Assembly: GCF_002979555.1 (NCBI RefSeq)
Contig: NZ_PCOZ01000007.1
Location: forward strand, 202,539-266,538
DNA from: Pseudomonas sp. MYb60
GTDB taxonomy: Bacteria > Pseudomonadota > Gammaproteobacteria > Pseudomonadales > Pseudomonadaceae
Length of the DNA stretch: 64,000 nt
Direction of reading: 5' to 3'
Shown piece after piece: positions 19,175 through 28,384 of the stretch. The translations under genes and the position numbers were made by a program. Position 1 is the stretch's first letter; each line of letters opens with the position of its first letter. The notes under the pieces are model-generated. The model saw only the letters and a list, made by a program, of their open reading frames with translations, searched no databases and was not told the DNA's origin.

Positions 19175-20770
19175 ATGCGTATTTCTACACAGCAGTACTT
19201 CGAAACCAGTTCCGCCAAGTACCAGGAAAACTATTCCGGTGTGGTGAAGGCCCAGGAACAGACCTCCAGCGGTGTGCGCGTGCAGACGGCGGCGGATGAT
19301 CCGGTCGCGGCCGCGCGCTTGCTGATGTTGCAGCAGCAGAAAGACATGCTGGGCCAGTACAATGGCAATATCGACACGCTCAAAAACGCGCTCTACAGCG
19401 AAGAAAGCGTGCTGAAGAACATCAACTCGGCCATTCAGCGGGCCAGCGAGCTGGCACTCAAGGCGGGTAACCTCGGCATCAGCGACGCGGACCGCAAGTC
19501 GACGGCGGCTGAAATCGGCTCCCTGGAAGATCAGATCATGGGTCTGCTCAACACCAAGGATGCCAGCGGCAACTATATGTTCTCCGGCAGCAAGACCGAC
19601 ACGCCGCCTTACTCGCGCAACAACGACGGTACTTACACCTATCAGGGCGATGACACTGCCTTGAACCTGCGGGTGGCAGAAAACCTGTCGGTGCCGATGG
19701 GCGACACCGCGAAGAAAATGCTCGAAACAGCCTCCAACACTGGCCGCACGCAAGCGACGCGTGTACTGGCTGACCCGCTCGTGGATGTGGACGACGGCAA
19801 GGTGACGATCTCGGCGGGCCTGATTGCGTCGGGCGTCGATGTGAAGTTTGCCGACGGCCAGCCTTACACCGTGAAATTCCTCAGCAGCACCCAGTACACG
19901 GTCACTGACGGCACGGGCAAGGACATCACCTCCGAGATCCCGGGCAACGGCACCTTCGACTCGACCAAAGAGGGTGGCTCGACCATCAGCCTGCGCGGGG
20001 TCAAGTTCGACATTGGCCTGGACTTGGGCAAGGACGTGTTGCCCGGCGCGCCGGCGGATGCGCTGGTCAAGGACCGCGAGTTTACCCTGGCCCTCAAGCC
20101 GGACTCCTTCAGTGTTTCACGCACCGCGAGCAACCCCAGCACGGCGCAGTTGACCGGTGGTTCGGTGAGTGATCCGGCGGCTTATGCGAGCACCTTTCCC
20201 AACTCGGGTCTGGTGGTCAAGTTCGGCGCAGGCGGTACCTATAACGTCTACGCGCAGCCCTATTCGGCGGACAGCAAGGCCATCGCCAGCGACACCCTGG
20301 CAGCTGGCGCGACCTCGATCACCGTGGCGGGCGTCACGCTGGGCGTCACCACCACACCGGCGCCGGCAGAAGGCGACCAGTTCCTGGTAGGCGCTACCAG
20401 CAACAAGAATGAAAACGTGCTCGACACCCTTAGCCGCCTGCGCAGGACCCTCGAGACACCTTCGGATGGCAATCCGGCGGCGCAGAAGGAACTCAAGGAC
20501 GTGGTTGCCCGGTCCATCGGCAATTTGACCAACGCGTACAGCCAGATCGACCAGGTCCAGGGGGATATCGGTGCACGCTTGAACATCCTCGATATCCAGG
20601 CCGAAGAAAACACCAGCCTTGGTCTGGCGAACACCTCGACCATGAACTCGCTGGGCAATATCGATTTCGCCGAAGCCTCCATCAACCTGAACCTGCAGCA
20701 AACCATGCTGCAAGCCTCTCAGTTGGCTTTTGTGAAAATCTCGCAGCTGAGCCTGTTCAACAAGATGTAA
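19175..20770 (+). CDS. flgL: Flagellar hook-associated protein 3 FlgL
   Basis: FlgL is the second hook-filament junction protein. It has a flagellin-like N-terminus (MRISTQQYFETSSAKYQ then TAADDPVAAARLL) and C-terminus (LNLQQTMLQASQLAFVKISQ). At 531 residues it is much longer than the E. coli protein (317); the extra residues lie in the central surface region (about 180-420). It closes the flgF-L run and is followed by a strong terminator. Confidence 0.95.
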   Translation: MRISTQQYFETSSAKYQENYSGVVKAQEQTSSGVRVQTAADDPVAAARLLMLQQQKDMLGQYNGNIDTLKNALYSEESVLKNINSAIQRASELALKAGNLGISDADRKSTAAEIGSLEDQIMGLLNTKDASGNYMFSGSKTDTPPYSRNNDGTYTYQGDDTALNLRVAENLSVPMGDTAKKMLETASNTGRTQATRVLADPLVDVDDGKVTISAGLIASGVDVKFADGQPYTVKFLSSTQYTVTDGTGKDITSEIPGNGTFDSTKEGGSTISLRGVKFDIGLDLGKDVLPGAPADALVKDREFTLALKPDSFSVSRTASNPSTAQLTGGSVSDPAAYASTFPNSGLVVKFGAGGTYNVYAQPYSADSKAIASDTLAAGATSITVAGVTLGVTTTPAPAEGDQFLVGATSNKNENVLDTLSRLRRTLETPSDGNPAAQKELKDVVARSIGNLTNAYSQIDQVQGDIGARLNILDIQAEENTSLGLANTSTMNSLGNIDFAEASINLNLQQTMLQASQLAFVKISQLSLFNKM

Positions 20771-20782
20771 CCGGCCCGCTGC

Positions 20783-20828
20783 ACGACAATGGCCCAGCCT
20801 GGAAACAGGCTGGGCCATTGTCGTTTTT
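20783..20828 (+). terminator. Intrinsic terminator after flgL
   Basis: A perfect 19-bp stem (20783-20801 with 20806-20824) closes a GAAA tetraloop and runs into five T residues. It sits 13 bp after the flgL stop and ends the flgF-L operon. Confidence 0.95.
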
Positions 20829-21051
20829 GCGGCTTAATTGTTTGAAGGTTTTGCATAAACCACACACAATTAGGTGACCTGCGAGTCATAAAGCGCATCT
20901 TCACTGTATCGTGTGAAAAGGATAAGTCGTCTCAGAGTCCTTGCGGGGCGGCTTTCAACGAGTTTTTTTCGGGGTCGTCCCCTTTTATTGTCAGCACCCG
21001 GCGGGGCAGTTCGCGGGGTGATCTCCAGCTATTTAGTATTGGGAAGCCACA

Positions 21052-21981
21052 ATGATTGGCATAAAAAGCATCGCCAGTTACGTGCCGGCCGACGGGATCG
21101 ATAACTACGCCCAGGGTGCCAAATTCGCCAAGGATGAAGAGTTCATCATTGGCAAGATCGGTTCGGCGTTCCTGCCGCGCAAGGAAGCTGCGCAGGAAAC
21201 CTCCGATCTGTGTGTCGAGGCGGTCAACGCTTTGTTTGCCAATAACCCGGATTTGAAGCGCGAGTCCATCGACGCGCTGATCGTCGTCACCCAGAACGGC
21301 GACGAAGAGGGTTTGCCCCACACGGCTGCCATCGTTCAGGACAAACTCGGACTGCCGACTCACGTCGCCGCGTTTGATATCTCCCTGGGCTGTTCGGGCT
21401 ACGTCTACGGCATCTACGCGATGAAAGGCTTCATGGAAGCCGCCGGCCTGAAAAACGGCCTGCTGATCACCGCCGACCCGTACTCGAAGATCGTCGACCC
21501 GGAAGACCGCAACACCACCATGCTGTTCGGCGACGCCGCCACCGCTACGTGGATGGGCGAAGACGCTCCCTGGTTGCTGGGCAAGTCCAAGTTCGGCACC
21601 GACGGTTCCGGCGCGCCGCATTTGAAGGTCAGCGACGGCGTGTTCTTCATGAACGGCCGCCAGGTGTTCAACTTCGCCCTGCTCAAAGTACCGGCGCATT
21701 TGCACGAACTGCTCAACGAGTCGGACCTCAAGGCCGACGAGATCGATGCCTTCTGCATTCACCAGGGCAGTGCGGCCATCGTCGATGCCGTGGCGCGTCG
21801 TTTTGAAGATGCGCCGGTGGACAAGTTCATCAAGGACATGGTCGAGACCGGCAACACCGTGTCGTCGAGCATTCCGCTGCTGCTGGAAAAGCACGTGATG
21901 GACGCGTCCTGGAAGCGTGTGGCCATCAGCGGTTTTGGTGTGGGCCTGTCGTGGGGCTCGGCGATTCTCTATCGCCCATGA
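21052..21981 (+). CDS. Ketoacyl-ACP synthase III-like protein between flgL and fliC
   Basis: The 309-residue thiolase-fold enzyme has a complete KAS III triad: Cys114 (SLGCSGY), His237 (FCIHQGS) and Asn268 (TGNTVSSS). Such enzymes condense an acyl-CoA or acyl-ACP with malonyl-ACP or a related acceptor. The gene stands alone between terminators, in the slot that holds flagellin-glycosylation genes in P. aeruginosa. A role in making the acyl part of a flagellin sugar is inferred from that position and is not proven. Housekeeping FabH is normally in the fab cluster, not here. Confidence 0.88.
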   Translation: MIGIKSIASYVPADGIDNYAQGAKFAKDEEFIIGKIGSAFLPRKEAAQETSDLCVEAVNALFANNPDLKRESIDALIVVTQNGDEEGLPHTAAIVQDKLGLPTHVAAFDISLGCSGYVYGIYAMKGFMEAAGLKNGLLITADPYSKIVDPEDRNTTMLFGDAATATWMGEDAPWLLGKSKFGTDGSGAPHLKVSDGVFFMNGRQVFNFALLKVPAHLHELLNESDLKADEIDAFCIHQGSAAIVDAVARRFEDAPVDKFIKDMVETGNTVSSSIPLLLEKHVMDASWKRVAISGFGVGLSWGSAILYRP

Positions 21982-21999
21982 GGCGGTAATCGTCTCGAC

Positions 22000-22037
22000 A
22001 AAAAACGCCGATGATCGCGAGGTCATCGGCGTTTTTT
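22000..22037 (+). terminator. Intrinsic terminator after the KAS III gene
   Basis: A 15-bp stem, AAAAAACGCCGATGA with its complement, encloses an 8-nt loop and ends in six T. Because the stem begins with six A it can act in both directions. It isolates fliC from upstream transcription. Confidence 0.92.
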
Positions 22038-22139
22038 ATTTGGCGCCAGAAAAGCCAATGAATGCGGGGTTTTGCTCTACGCTAAACCCTTGAATTGCAA
22101 GGGGTGGCACCGCGCCAGCAAAAAAATCAAAAAAAATCC

Positions 22140-22166
22140 TCAAGCAACTGCCTGCCACGACGATAA
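22140..22166 (+). promoter_or_regulatory. Sigma-28 (FliA) promoter of fliC
   Basis: TCAA, 15 bases, then GACGATAA matches the FliA consensus TAAA-N15-GCCGATAA at ten of twelve positions with the exact gap. It lies 80 bp upstream of the fliC ATG. A-rich tracts (22120-22136) sit immediately upstream and could serve as an UP-type element. Confidence 0.8.
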
Positions 22167-22246
22167 CTATTACGTAGGTTCTCTAGGCCACACCCGGCGG
22201 TTGCCAGGGCCGGAAGCCGCAGTATCCAAACCACGAGGATTTCGTC

Positions 22247-23983
22247 ATGGCATTATCAGTAAACACCAACATCACTTCCCTGGGTGTCCAGAAGAACCTG
22301 AACAAAGCTTCCGACGCTCTGAGCCAGTCGATGAACCGTCTGTCCTCCGGCCTGAAAATCAACAGCGCCAAAGACGACGCTGCCGGCATGCAGATCGCCA
22401 ACCGTCTGAACAACCAGGTCAAAGGCCTGAACGTTGCCATCGCCAACGCCAACAACGGCGTGTCGATTGCCCAGACCGCTGAAGGCGCAATGCAAGAATC
22501 CACCAACACCCTGCAGCGTCTGCGTGAACTCGCCCTGCAAGCGGCGAACGGTGATAAAAGCGACGCTGACCGTGTTTCCCTGCAGCAAGAATTCACCGCT
22601 AAAGTGGGCGAGCTGAACCGTATCGCCAGCACCACCACCTTCGGTGGTCGTAACCTGCTGGACGGCTCGTTCAACAACGTAGCGTTCCAGATCGGCGCCA
22701 ACGCTAACGAGACTATCTCGTTCGGTATGACTGATATCAGCTCGACTGCGCTGAAAGGCAACTATAAAGAAGCTAGCGTTAACAGCACTGCGCTGACTGG
22801 TCTGGCAGCTACCGCTACCGGTTCGGTACTCACTGATAAAGCCACTGCTACTGGTACTGCTGCTGTCGGCACTACTGTGGCTACTGATAGCATCAAAATC
22901 AACGGTACAACGATCAATCTCGTTGCTGCCCTTCCTGCTGACAAGGGCGCAGCTGCAGTTGATGCTATCAACAAGCAGACCGCCACTACTGGTGTTACTG
23001 CCAGTGCCGACGCTAACGGTGTTCTGACACTGAGCTCGACCAAAGCAATCACGATTGCAGCGGGTGATACTGCCGCTGCCATCCCAGGCCCACCCGCAGT
23101 CCCTGCCAAAACTGATGGTTTGGCAAACCTGAACCTCGCTGCAGCTACCGTTGCCCCAACCAGCAACTTGACCGCTGCCGGTTCGATCACTGTGAACGGT
23201 ACTGCGGTAGCTTGGGCTAAAGGTGCCACCATGGCATCCGTTCTCACCAGTCTGACCACTGCTGCTGGCGGCGCTGCAACTGGCGCTTCTGCTACCTTCG
23301 CCGAAGGTCGTGTCAAACTGACCTCTGGCAACGGTGCAGACATCAAGCTGGCTAACACTGATAGCGGTTCGCTGTCGCAGTTGGGTCTGTCTGCCGGTAC
23401 CACCCAGGCAAAATTGACCGACGACACTTCTATCTCCGTCAACGGCGTAGAAGTCAAGTTCAAGAAGGGCGACACCGCTGACGCAGTTGTAGCTTCGATC
23501 AACAGCGCAAGCACCGGTGTACAGGCCAGCAAAAACGCTGACGGTACTCTGAGCCTGTTCGCAGACAAAGATATCACCATCAAGGACGGCAGCGCTGGTA
23601 CCGGTCTGAAAGCCCTGGGCCTGACCACTGTTGCTGGTAATGGCACCAAAGCTGCCGTCACCATGGAGACCAGCGTTTCCGACCTGAACATCCTGACTGC
23701 CGCTTCCTCGCAGCAGGCCATCCAGGCTCTGGACGACGCCATGCAGCAAATCGACAGCCAGCGTTCGCAGCTGGGTGCCGTACAAAACCGTTTCGCCAGC
23801 ACCGTAGCCAACCTGCAGAGCATTTCGCAGAACTCCTCCGCTGCCAAAGGCCGCGTAGAAGACGCTGACTTCGCTTCCGAAGCTGCTGAACTGACCAAGC
23901 AACAAACCCTGCAACAGGCTTCCACTGCGATCCTGTCCCAGGCCAACCAACTGCCATCCTCTGTTCTGAAGCTGCTTCAGTAA
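22247..23983 (+). CDS. fliC: Flagellin FliC
   Basis: This is the only flagellin gene in the window. The 578-residue protein has the conserved D0/D1 ends: [20 protein letters not shown] and [20 protein letters not shown] at the N-terminus, [15 protein letters not shown] at the C-terminus. The variable centre (about 170-475) has three diverged copies of a flagellin-IN-like unit (about 215-270, 313-368, 396-447). The centre is rich in Ser/Thr, which would allow O-glycosylation. The leader between promoter and ATG can fold a GC-rich hairpin near 22197-22221. Confidence 0.98.
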   Translation: MALSVNTNITSLGVQKNLNKASDALSQSMNRLSSGLKINSAKDDAAGMQIANRLNNQVKGLNVAIANANNGVSIAQTAEGAMQESTNTLQRLRELALQAANGDKSDADRVSLQQEFTAKVGELNRIASTTTFGGRNLLDGSFNNVAFQIGANANETISFGMTDISSTALKGNYKEASVNSTALTGLAATATGSVLTDKATATGTAAVGTTVATDSIKINGTTINLVAALPADKGAAAVDAINKQTATTGVTASADANGVLTLSSTKAITIAAGDTAAAIPGPPAVPAKTDGLANLNLAAATVAPTSNLTAAGSITVNGTAVAWAKGATMASVLTSLTTAAGGAATGASATFAEGRVKLTSGNGADIKLANTDSGSLSQLGLSAGTTQAKLTDDTSISVNGVEVKFKKGDTADAVVASINSASTGVQASKNADGTLSLFADKDITIKDGSAGTGLKALGLTTVAGNGTKAAVTMETSVSDLNILTAASSQQAIQALDDAMQQIDSQRSQLGAVQNRFASTVANLQSISQNSSAAKGRVEDADFASEAAELTKQQTLQQASTAILSQANQLPSSVLKLLQ

Positions 23984-24002
23984 TAGGCGGTAGCGGTTAA
24001 AT

Positions 24003-24041
24003 AACGGGAGGGTGCGTGAATAACGTGCCCTTCCGTTTTTT
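24003..24041 (+). terminator. Terminator between fliC and flaG
   Basis: A 14-pair stem with three G-T wobbles (24003-24016 with 24024-24037) encloses a 7-nt loop and ends in six T. It should make most fliC transcripts monocistronic and keep flaG and fliD lower. Confidence 0.75.
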
Positions 24042-24059
24042 CAGTTTGGAGGTGATGAC

Positions 24060-24404
24060 ATGGACATGAGCATCAAGCTGAACACGCCGTACCCGGCTGG
24101 CGTTACCCCGCCCAGCGTCGCCCCTGCTGCCCAGGCCAAGCCTGCGGCCAACAGTGAAGCGCCTGCGAGCGAAGAGCCACAGCGCGTAGCGCTGGAAAAA
24201 GCAGTTACTGATATGCGTGAGTTTGTGCAGGCTTCACAGCGCAACCTGGATTTTTCCATCGATGACTCCACCGGCATTGTGGTGGTCAAGGTGATCGCCA
24301 CCGACAGTGGTGAAGTGATTCGACAGCTTCCTTCGGAGACTGCGCTGAAATTGGCGCAGAACCTGAGCGATGCCAGCAGCCTGCTGTTCGACAGCAAGGC
24401 CTGA
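24060..24404 (+). CDS. flaG: FlaG-family flagellar protein
   Basis: The 114-residue protein has an Ala/Pro-rich N-terminal third and a conserved C-terminal FlaG domain (NLDFSIDDSTGIVVVKVIAT then GEVIRQLPSETALKLAQNL). GGAGGTGA precedes the ATG. FlaG affects filament length in other Pseudomonas. It lies between fliC and fliD, as in P. aeruginosa. Confidence 0.93.
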   Translation: MDMSIKLNTPYPAGVTPPSVAPAAQAKPAANSEAPASEEPQRVALEKAVTDMREFVQASQRNLDFSIDDSTGIVVVKVIATDSGEVIRQLPSETALKLAQNLSDASSLLFDSKA

Positions 24405-24406
24405 GT

Positions 24407-24422
24407 TGGCACGAAACATGTT
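24407..24422 (+). promoter_or_regulatory. Possible weak sigma-54 promoter before fliD
   Basis: TGGCACG gives a perfect -24 element, but the -12 is ATGTT rather than TTGCT, with T in place of the invariant C. It lies 67 bp before fliD. P. aeruginosa fliD is RpoN-dependent, which is the reason to keep the site despite the poor -12. Confidence 0.35.
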
Positions 24423-24488
24423 TCTGAATGCGCCATAGGCGCGTGAGCGCCAAAAAAACGGCCGCTTCAGGACAAGGAGAATAAGCAA

Positions 24489-25850
24489 ATGGCTAGTTCA
24501 ACGATTTCCGGCCCAGGTTCGGGCTACAACACCCAAGGTATCGTCGAGGCACTGGTGGGGGCTGAAAAAGCACCCAAGCTCGCGCAGATCACCAGTCAGC
24601 AAAAAGACGCGACGATCAAGTTGTCGGCGGTCGGCTCGATCAAGACGGCGTTGGAAGCCTACCAGGCGGCGATCACCAAGTTGAACAGCGCCTCGGCGTT
24701 CAACGGCCTGTCTGCGACTTCTTCTGAAGAAAAAAACGTCAAGGTCACCTTGGGTGATGGCGCCTCCAGTGGCAAATACACCCTGCAGGTCACGAACCTG
24801 GCGACCGCGTCCAAAGTCACCACCGTGTCGAATGCAGAAGGCGCCTCAGGCAAAGCCAACAGCACCGACGAGGCGCAGACCCTGACCATCAATCAGTCGG
24901 GCAAGAGCTACGACGTGGTGATCGCGGGTGGGGCCACGCTCAAGGAAGTGCGCGAGGCCATCAACACCCAGTTGTCTGCGCAAGGCATCAGTGCCAACGT
25001 ATTGAGCGACTCCAATGGTGCGCGTCTGGTGCTCACGTCGACCAACAGCGGCGAAGGCACCGACATTACGCTCAGCGGTGACTCGGAGCTGGTTGCCGGC
25101 TACGACAAGGGCAAGCCGCCGACGAATGCCAAGTACACCATCGATGGCGTCGAAATGTCGTCCGCTACCAACAAGATCGATTCCGCTATCAGTGGCGTGA
25201 CCCTGGACTTGCTGGACGGCGATCTGACCAAGCCGACCACCATCACCGTGGCCAGCAACACCGATACCCTGAAGACCTCGGTGCAGTCGTTCGTCACCGC
25301 CTATAACGCGTTGACGACCGCCATCAACGCCCAGACCAAAGTCACCGCGACCGGCGATGCGTCCACCACCGTTGCGGGTGCGTTGACCGGCGATGCTTCG
25401 ATGCGTCAATTGGTGAACAGCTTGCGTTCGGAGTTGGTCGGCGGCAGCGGGGCGGGCAGCATCTCCAGCCTGGCGCAGATGGGTGTCACCACCGATCAGA
25501 AAACCGGCCTCTTGAGCCTGGACGACAAGACGTGGGACAAGGCCGTGGTCAAGGGCGCAGGCGACATCGCCAAGCTTTTCACGGGCGACAGCGGCCTGAT
25601 CACCCGTATGAACAAAGCCACTGCCAGCTATGTGGGCACCACCGGTACCTTGGCCACGCGCGCCACCGACCTCAACGACAAGTTGAGCAAGTTGACCACC
25701 GAGTCGACCGACCTGGACACCCGCATGGAAGCGCTGAAAAAGTCCCTCACGGCCAAATACACCGCGATGGACACCATGATTGCCCAGCTCAACGCCAGCA
25801 GCTCGAGCATCATGACCACGCTCAATTCGTTGAACAACAAGAAAGAGTGA
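24489..25850 (+). CDS. fliD: Flagellar filament cap FliD
   Basis: The 453-residue FliD caps the filament and helps flagellin fold in place. It starts MASSTISGPGSGYNTQGIVE, has a flagellin-IN-like unit (about residues 135-200), and ends in a coiled coil (DLDTRMEALKKSLTAKYTAM then LNSLNNKKE). AAGGAGAA precedes the ATG. Its stop overlaps the GTG of the next small frame. Confidence 0.96.
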   Translation: MASSTISGPGSGYNTQGIVEALVGAEKAPKLAQITSQQKDATIKLSAVGSIKTALEAYQAAITKLNSASAFNGLSATSSEEKNVKVTLGDGASSGKYTLQVTNLATASKVTTVSNAEGASGKANSTDEAQTLTINQSGKSYDVVIAGGATLKEVREAINTQLSAQGISANVLSDSNGARLVLTSTNSGEGTDITLSGDSELVAGYDKGKPPTNAKYTIDGVEMSSATNKIDSAISGVTLDLLDGDLTKPTTITVASNTDTLKTSVQSFVTAYNALTTAINAQTKVTATGDASTTVAGALTGDASMRQLVNSLRSELVGGSGAGSISSLAQMGVTTDQKTGLLSLDDKTWDKAVVKGAGDIAKLFTGDSGLITRMNKATASYVGTTGTLATRATDLNDKLSKLTTESTDLDTRMEALKKSLTAKYTAMDTMIAQLNASSSSIMTTLNSLNNKKE

Positions 25851-25993
25851 TTACCGGGGGCGCTCCGGCGCCCTATAGCGGCATTACCGATGGTCCGGCG
25901 CTTTTGGCGCGGATTAAAGAATTATGTGACCGGGTCGACAAACTGGTTAAGCAAACCTATTCGACATTGGCCAGTTACGAGGTAGCAACATGA
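25847..25993 (+). CDS. 48-codon ORF coupled between fliD and fliS, unknown function
   Basis: The frame starts at GTG 25847, overlapping the fliD stop (GTGA), and ends in the TGA that overlaps the fliS ATG (ATGA). It fills the whole 139-bp gap between fliD and fliS. The product has a Gly/Pro-rich lead and one amphipathic helix (LLARIKELCDRVDKLVKQTY). Coupling at both ends suggests a real gene. The helix recalls small export chaperones, but no family was recognised. No ribosome site better than AAGAAAGA was found. Confidence 0.5.
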   Translation: MITGGAPAPYSGITDGPALLARIKELCDRVDKLVKQTYSTLASYEVAT

Positions 25994-26379
25994 ACCCGAT
26001 GAGAGCCCTTCGCCAGTACCAGAAGGTCAATTCCCACGCCCAGGTCTCCGAGGCCAGCCCGCACCGCCTGGTGCAGATGCTGATGGAAGGCGGCCTTGAT
26101 CGTATGGCGCAGGCCAAGGGCGCATTGAGCCGTGGTGATATCGGGCAGAAGGGACTGATGCTGGGCAAGGCGATTGAGATCATCTCCGGCCTGCGTGACG
26201 GCCTCGAGCCTGAGAAAGCGCAAGACCCTGCCTCTGTGCAGCAGTTGGATGCCCTGTACGACTACATGAGCAACCGTCTGGTAGAAGCAAACCGTGTGAA
26301 CGACGCCGACATGATCGACGAAGTCGCCCGCCTGCTGATTACCGTAAAAAGTGGCTGGGATGCCATCGCTCCGCAATAA
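25990..26379 (+). CDS. fliS: Flagellin export chaperone FliS
   Basis: FliS binds the flagellin C-terminus in the cytoplasm and stops early assembly. The 129-residue helical protein starts MNPMRALRQYQKVNSHAQV and has the family's helix ASPHRLVQMLMEGGLDRMAQ and C-terminal YDYMSNRLVEANRVND. It follows fliD as usual. Confidence 0.96.
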   Translation: MNPMRALRQYQKVNSHAQVSEASPHRLVQMLMEGGLDRMAQAKGALSRGDIGQKGLMLGKAIEIISGLRDGLEPEKAQDPASVQQLDALYDYMSNRLVEANRVNDADMIDEVARLLITVKSGWDAIAPQ

Positions 26380-26404
26380 GGCCAACCGCCTTGAGGTACA
26401 CGTC

Positions 26405-26701
26405 ATGAGCCACGCACTGCAACGTATCGATGAAGCCCGCGAAGCCCTGATCGGCGCGCTGGCCGAGCGCAACTGGGACGCCGTCGGCGAGCTGGATATG
26501 GACTGTCGTGCGGTGATTGACGAGGTGCTCACCGAGGCGCCGGTGGATGAGCTGGCGCTGCGGGAAAAACTGGAAAGCCTGCTGGCCGTTTACCAGCAAT
26601 TGCTTGAAGTGACGACCGGTGAACGCCAGGCGATTTTCGAAGAGATGTCGCAGATCAACCAAGCGAAAAACGCGTCAAAGGTTTACCATCTGTTCGGCTG
26701 A
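26405..26701 (+). CDS. fliT: FliT-like flagellar export chaperone
   Basis: The 98-residue, wholly helical, acidic protein directly follows fliS in the place where FliT (chaperone for FliD) is found. The start at 26405 has TTGAGGTA upstream. Sequence identity to enteric FliT is low, so the name rests mainly on position, size and helical character. Confidence 0.78.
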   Translation: MSHALQRIDEAREALIGALAERNWDAVGELDMDCRAVIDEVLTEAPVDELALREKLESLLAVYQQLLEVTTGERQAIFEEMSQINQAKNASKVYHLFG

Positions 26702-26870
26702 ACGGGCGCAGTTAATCCGACCGGCGCGTCATATATTTGACTGTGTCAGCATTTTTGACTTAACTAGTGCTGTTTTCAGATTTCAGACGTCTATAGAGTA
26801 AGAAGTCCTACGGTCGTCTCGATTGCCTTCATTCCGGGGCAGGAAGTTTTACTAGGGAAGTTGCTATTGC

Positions 26871-28343
26871 ATGTGGCGTGAAACCAAAATTCTGCTGATT
26901 GATGACGATAGCGTCCGCCGCCGCGATTTGGCGGTGATTTTGAATTTTCTTGGCGAAGAAAATCTTCCCTGCGGCAGCCATGACTGGCAGCAGGCGGTTA
27001 GCTCGTTGTCGTCGAGCCGTGAAGTCATCTGTGTGCTGATCGGGACGGTAAACGCTCCTGGCGCAGTTCTGGGCTTGTTAAAGACACTGTCTACCTGGGA
27101 TGAGTTCCTTCCGGTGTTGCTAATGGGCGATATTTCTTCTGTCGACCTGCCTGAAGACCAGCGCCGCCGGGTTCTGTCCACCCTGGAAATGCCGCCCAGC
27201 TACAGCAAATTGCTCGACTCCCTGCACCGTGCCCAGGTCTATCGCGAGATGTATGACCAGGCACGTGAGCGCGGTCGCCACCGTGAACCCAACCTGTTCC
27301 GCAGCCTGGTTGGCACCAGCCGTGCCATCCAGCACGTGCGCCAGATGATGCAGCAAGTGGCCGACACCGACGCCAGCGTGCTGATCCTCGGCGAGTCCGG
27401 CACCGGCAAGGAAGTGGTTGCGCGCAACCTGCATTATCATTCCAAGCGCCGCGACGGGCCTTTCGTGCCGGTCAACTGCGGGGCGATCCCGGCAGAGCTG
27501 CTGGAAAGCGAACTGTTCGGCCACGAGAAGGGCGCCTTTACCGGGGCGATCACCAGCCGTGCCGGGCGTTTCGAACTGGCCAACGGCGGCACCCTGTTCC
27601 TCGACGAAATCGGCGACATGCCGCTGCCGATGCAGGTCAAGCTGCTGCGCGTGCTGCAGGAACGCACCTTCGAGCGCGTGGGCAGCAACAAGACCCAGAG
27701 CGTCGACGTGCGCATCATCGCAGCGACCCACAAGAACCTCGAGAGCATGATCGAGGTCGGCAGCTTCCGCGAAGACCTCTACTACCGCCTCAACGTTTTC
27801 CCGATCGAGATGGCCCCGCTGCGTGAGCGCGTGGAAGACATCCCGCTGCTGATGAACGAACTGATCTCGCGCATGGAGCACGAAAAGCGCGGCTCGATCC
27901 GCTTCAACTCCGCCGCGATCATGTCGCTGTGCCGCCACGGCTGGCCGGGCAACGTCCGCGAACTGGCCAACCTGGTGGAGCGCATGGCGATCATGCACCC
28001 CTACGGTGTGATCGGTGTCGTCGAGTTGCCGAAGAAATTCCGCTACGTCGACGACGAAGACGAGCAGCTCGACAGCCTGCGCAGCGACATGGAAGAGCGC
28101 GTCGCCATCAACGGCCATACGCCGGACTTCGGCAACACCGCCATGCTGCCGCCTGAAGGCCTCGACTTGAAGGACTACCTCGGCAACCTCGAACAAGGCC
28201 TGATCCAGCAGGCCCTGGACGACGCCAATGGCATCGTCGCGCGTGCCGCCGAGCGCCTGCGTATCCGCCGTACCACCCTGGTGGAGAAGATGCGCAAGTA
28301 CGGCATGAGCCGCAAAGAAGGTGATGAACAGGCAGATGATTGA
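26871..28343 (+). CDS. fleQ: Master flagellar regulator FleQ
   Basis: FleQ is the sigma-54 activator at the top of the flagellar cascade and also answers to c-di-GMP. The 490-residue protein has an N-terminal receiver-like domain with the acid pocket (DDD, 11-13) but no aspartate at the usual phosphorylation strand (CVLIG). It has an AAA+ domain with Walker A GESGTGKE (174-181), GAFTGA (221-226) and Walker B FLDEIGD (243-249), and a C-terminal Fis-type helix-turn-helix. The 169-bp upstream spacer holds a TATAGA that could be a sigma-70 -10, without a good -35. Confidence 0.97.
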   Translation: MWRETKILLIDDDSVRRRDLAVILNFLGEENLPCGSHDWQQAVSSLSSSREVICVLIGTVNAPGAVLGLLKTLSTWDEFLPVLLMGDISSVDLPEDQRRRVLSTLEMPPSYSKLLDSLHRAQVYREMYDQARERGRHREPNLFRSLVGTSRAIQHVRQMMQQVADTDASVLILGESGTGKEVVARNLHYHSKRRDGPFVPVNCGAIPAELLESELFGHEKGAFTGAITSRAGRFELANGGTLFLDEIGDMPLPMQVKLLRVLQERTFERVGSNKTQSVDVRIIAATHKNLESMIEVGSFREDLYYRLNVFPIEMAPLRERVEDIPLLMNELISRMEHEKRGSIRFNSAAIMSLCRHGWPGNVRELANLVERMAIMHPYGVIGVVELPKKFRYVDDEDEQLDSLRSDMEERVAINGHTPDFGNTAMLPPEGLDLKDYLGNLEQGLIQQALDDANGIVARAAERLRIRRTTLVEKMRKYGMSRKEGDEQADD

Positions 28344-28358
28344 CGCCTGTTTTTCAAG

Positions 28359-28384
28359 CCGCTGATTTATCAGCGGTTTTTTTT
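28359..28384 (+). terminator. Intrinsic terminator after fleQ
   Basis: CCGCTGA and TCAGCGG form a 7-bp stem with a 4-nt loop, followed by eight T. Its T-run touches the -24 element of the fleS promoter. Confidence 0.88.

Noticed and set aside
20913..21104. 63-codon frame upstream of and overlapping the KAS III gene
   Set aside because: It starts at GTG without a clear ribosome site and overlaps the conserved start of the enzyme in another frame. The composition looks non-coding.
26871..27250. FleQ receiver as a true phosphorylation domain
   Set aside because: The acid pocket is present but the strand that should end in Asp reads CVLIG. FleQ is known to work without phosphorylation.
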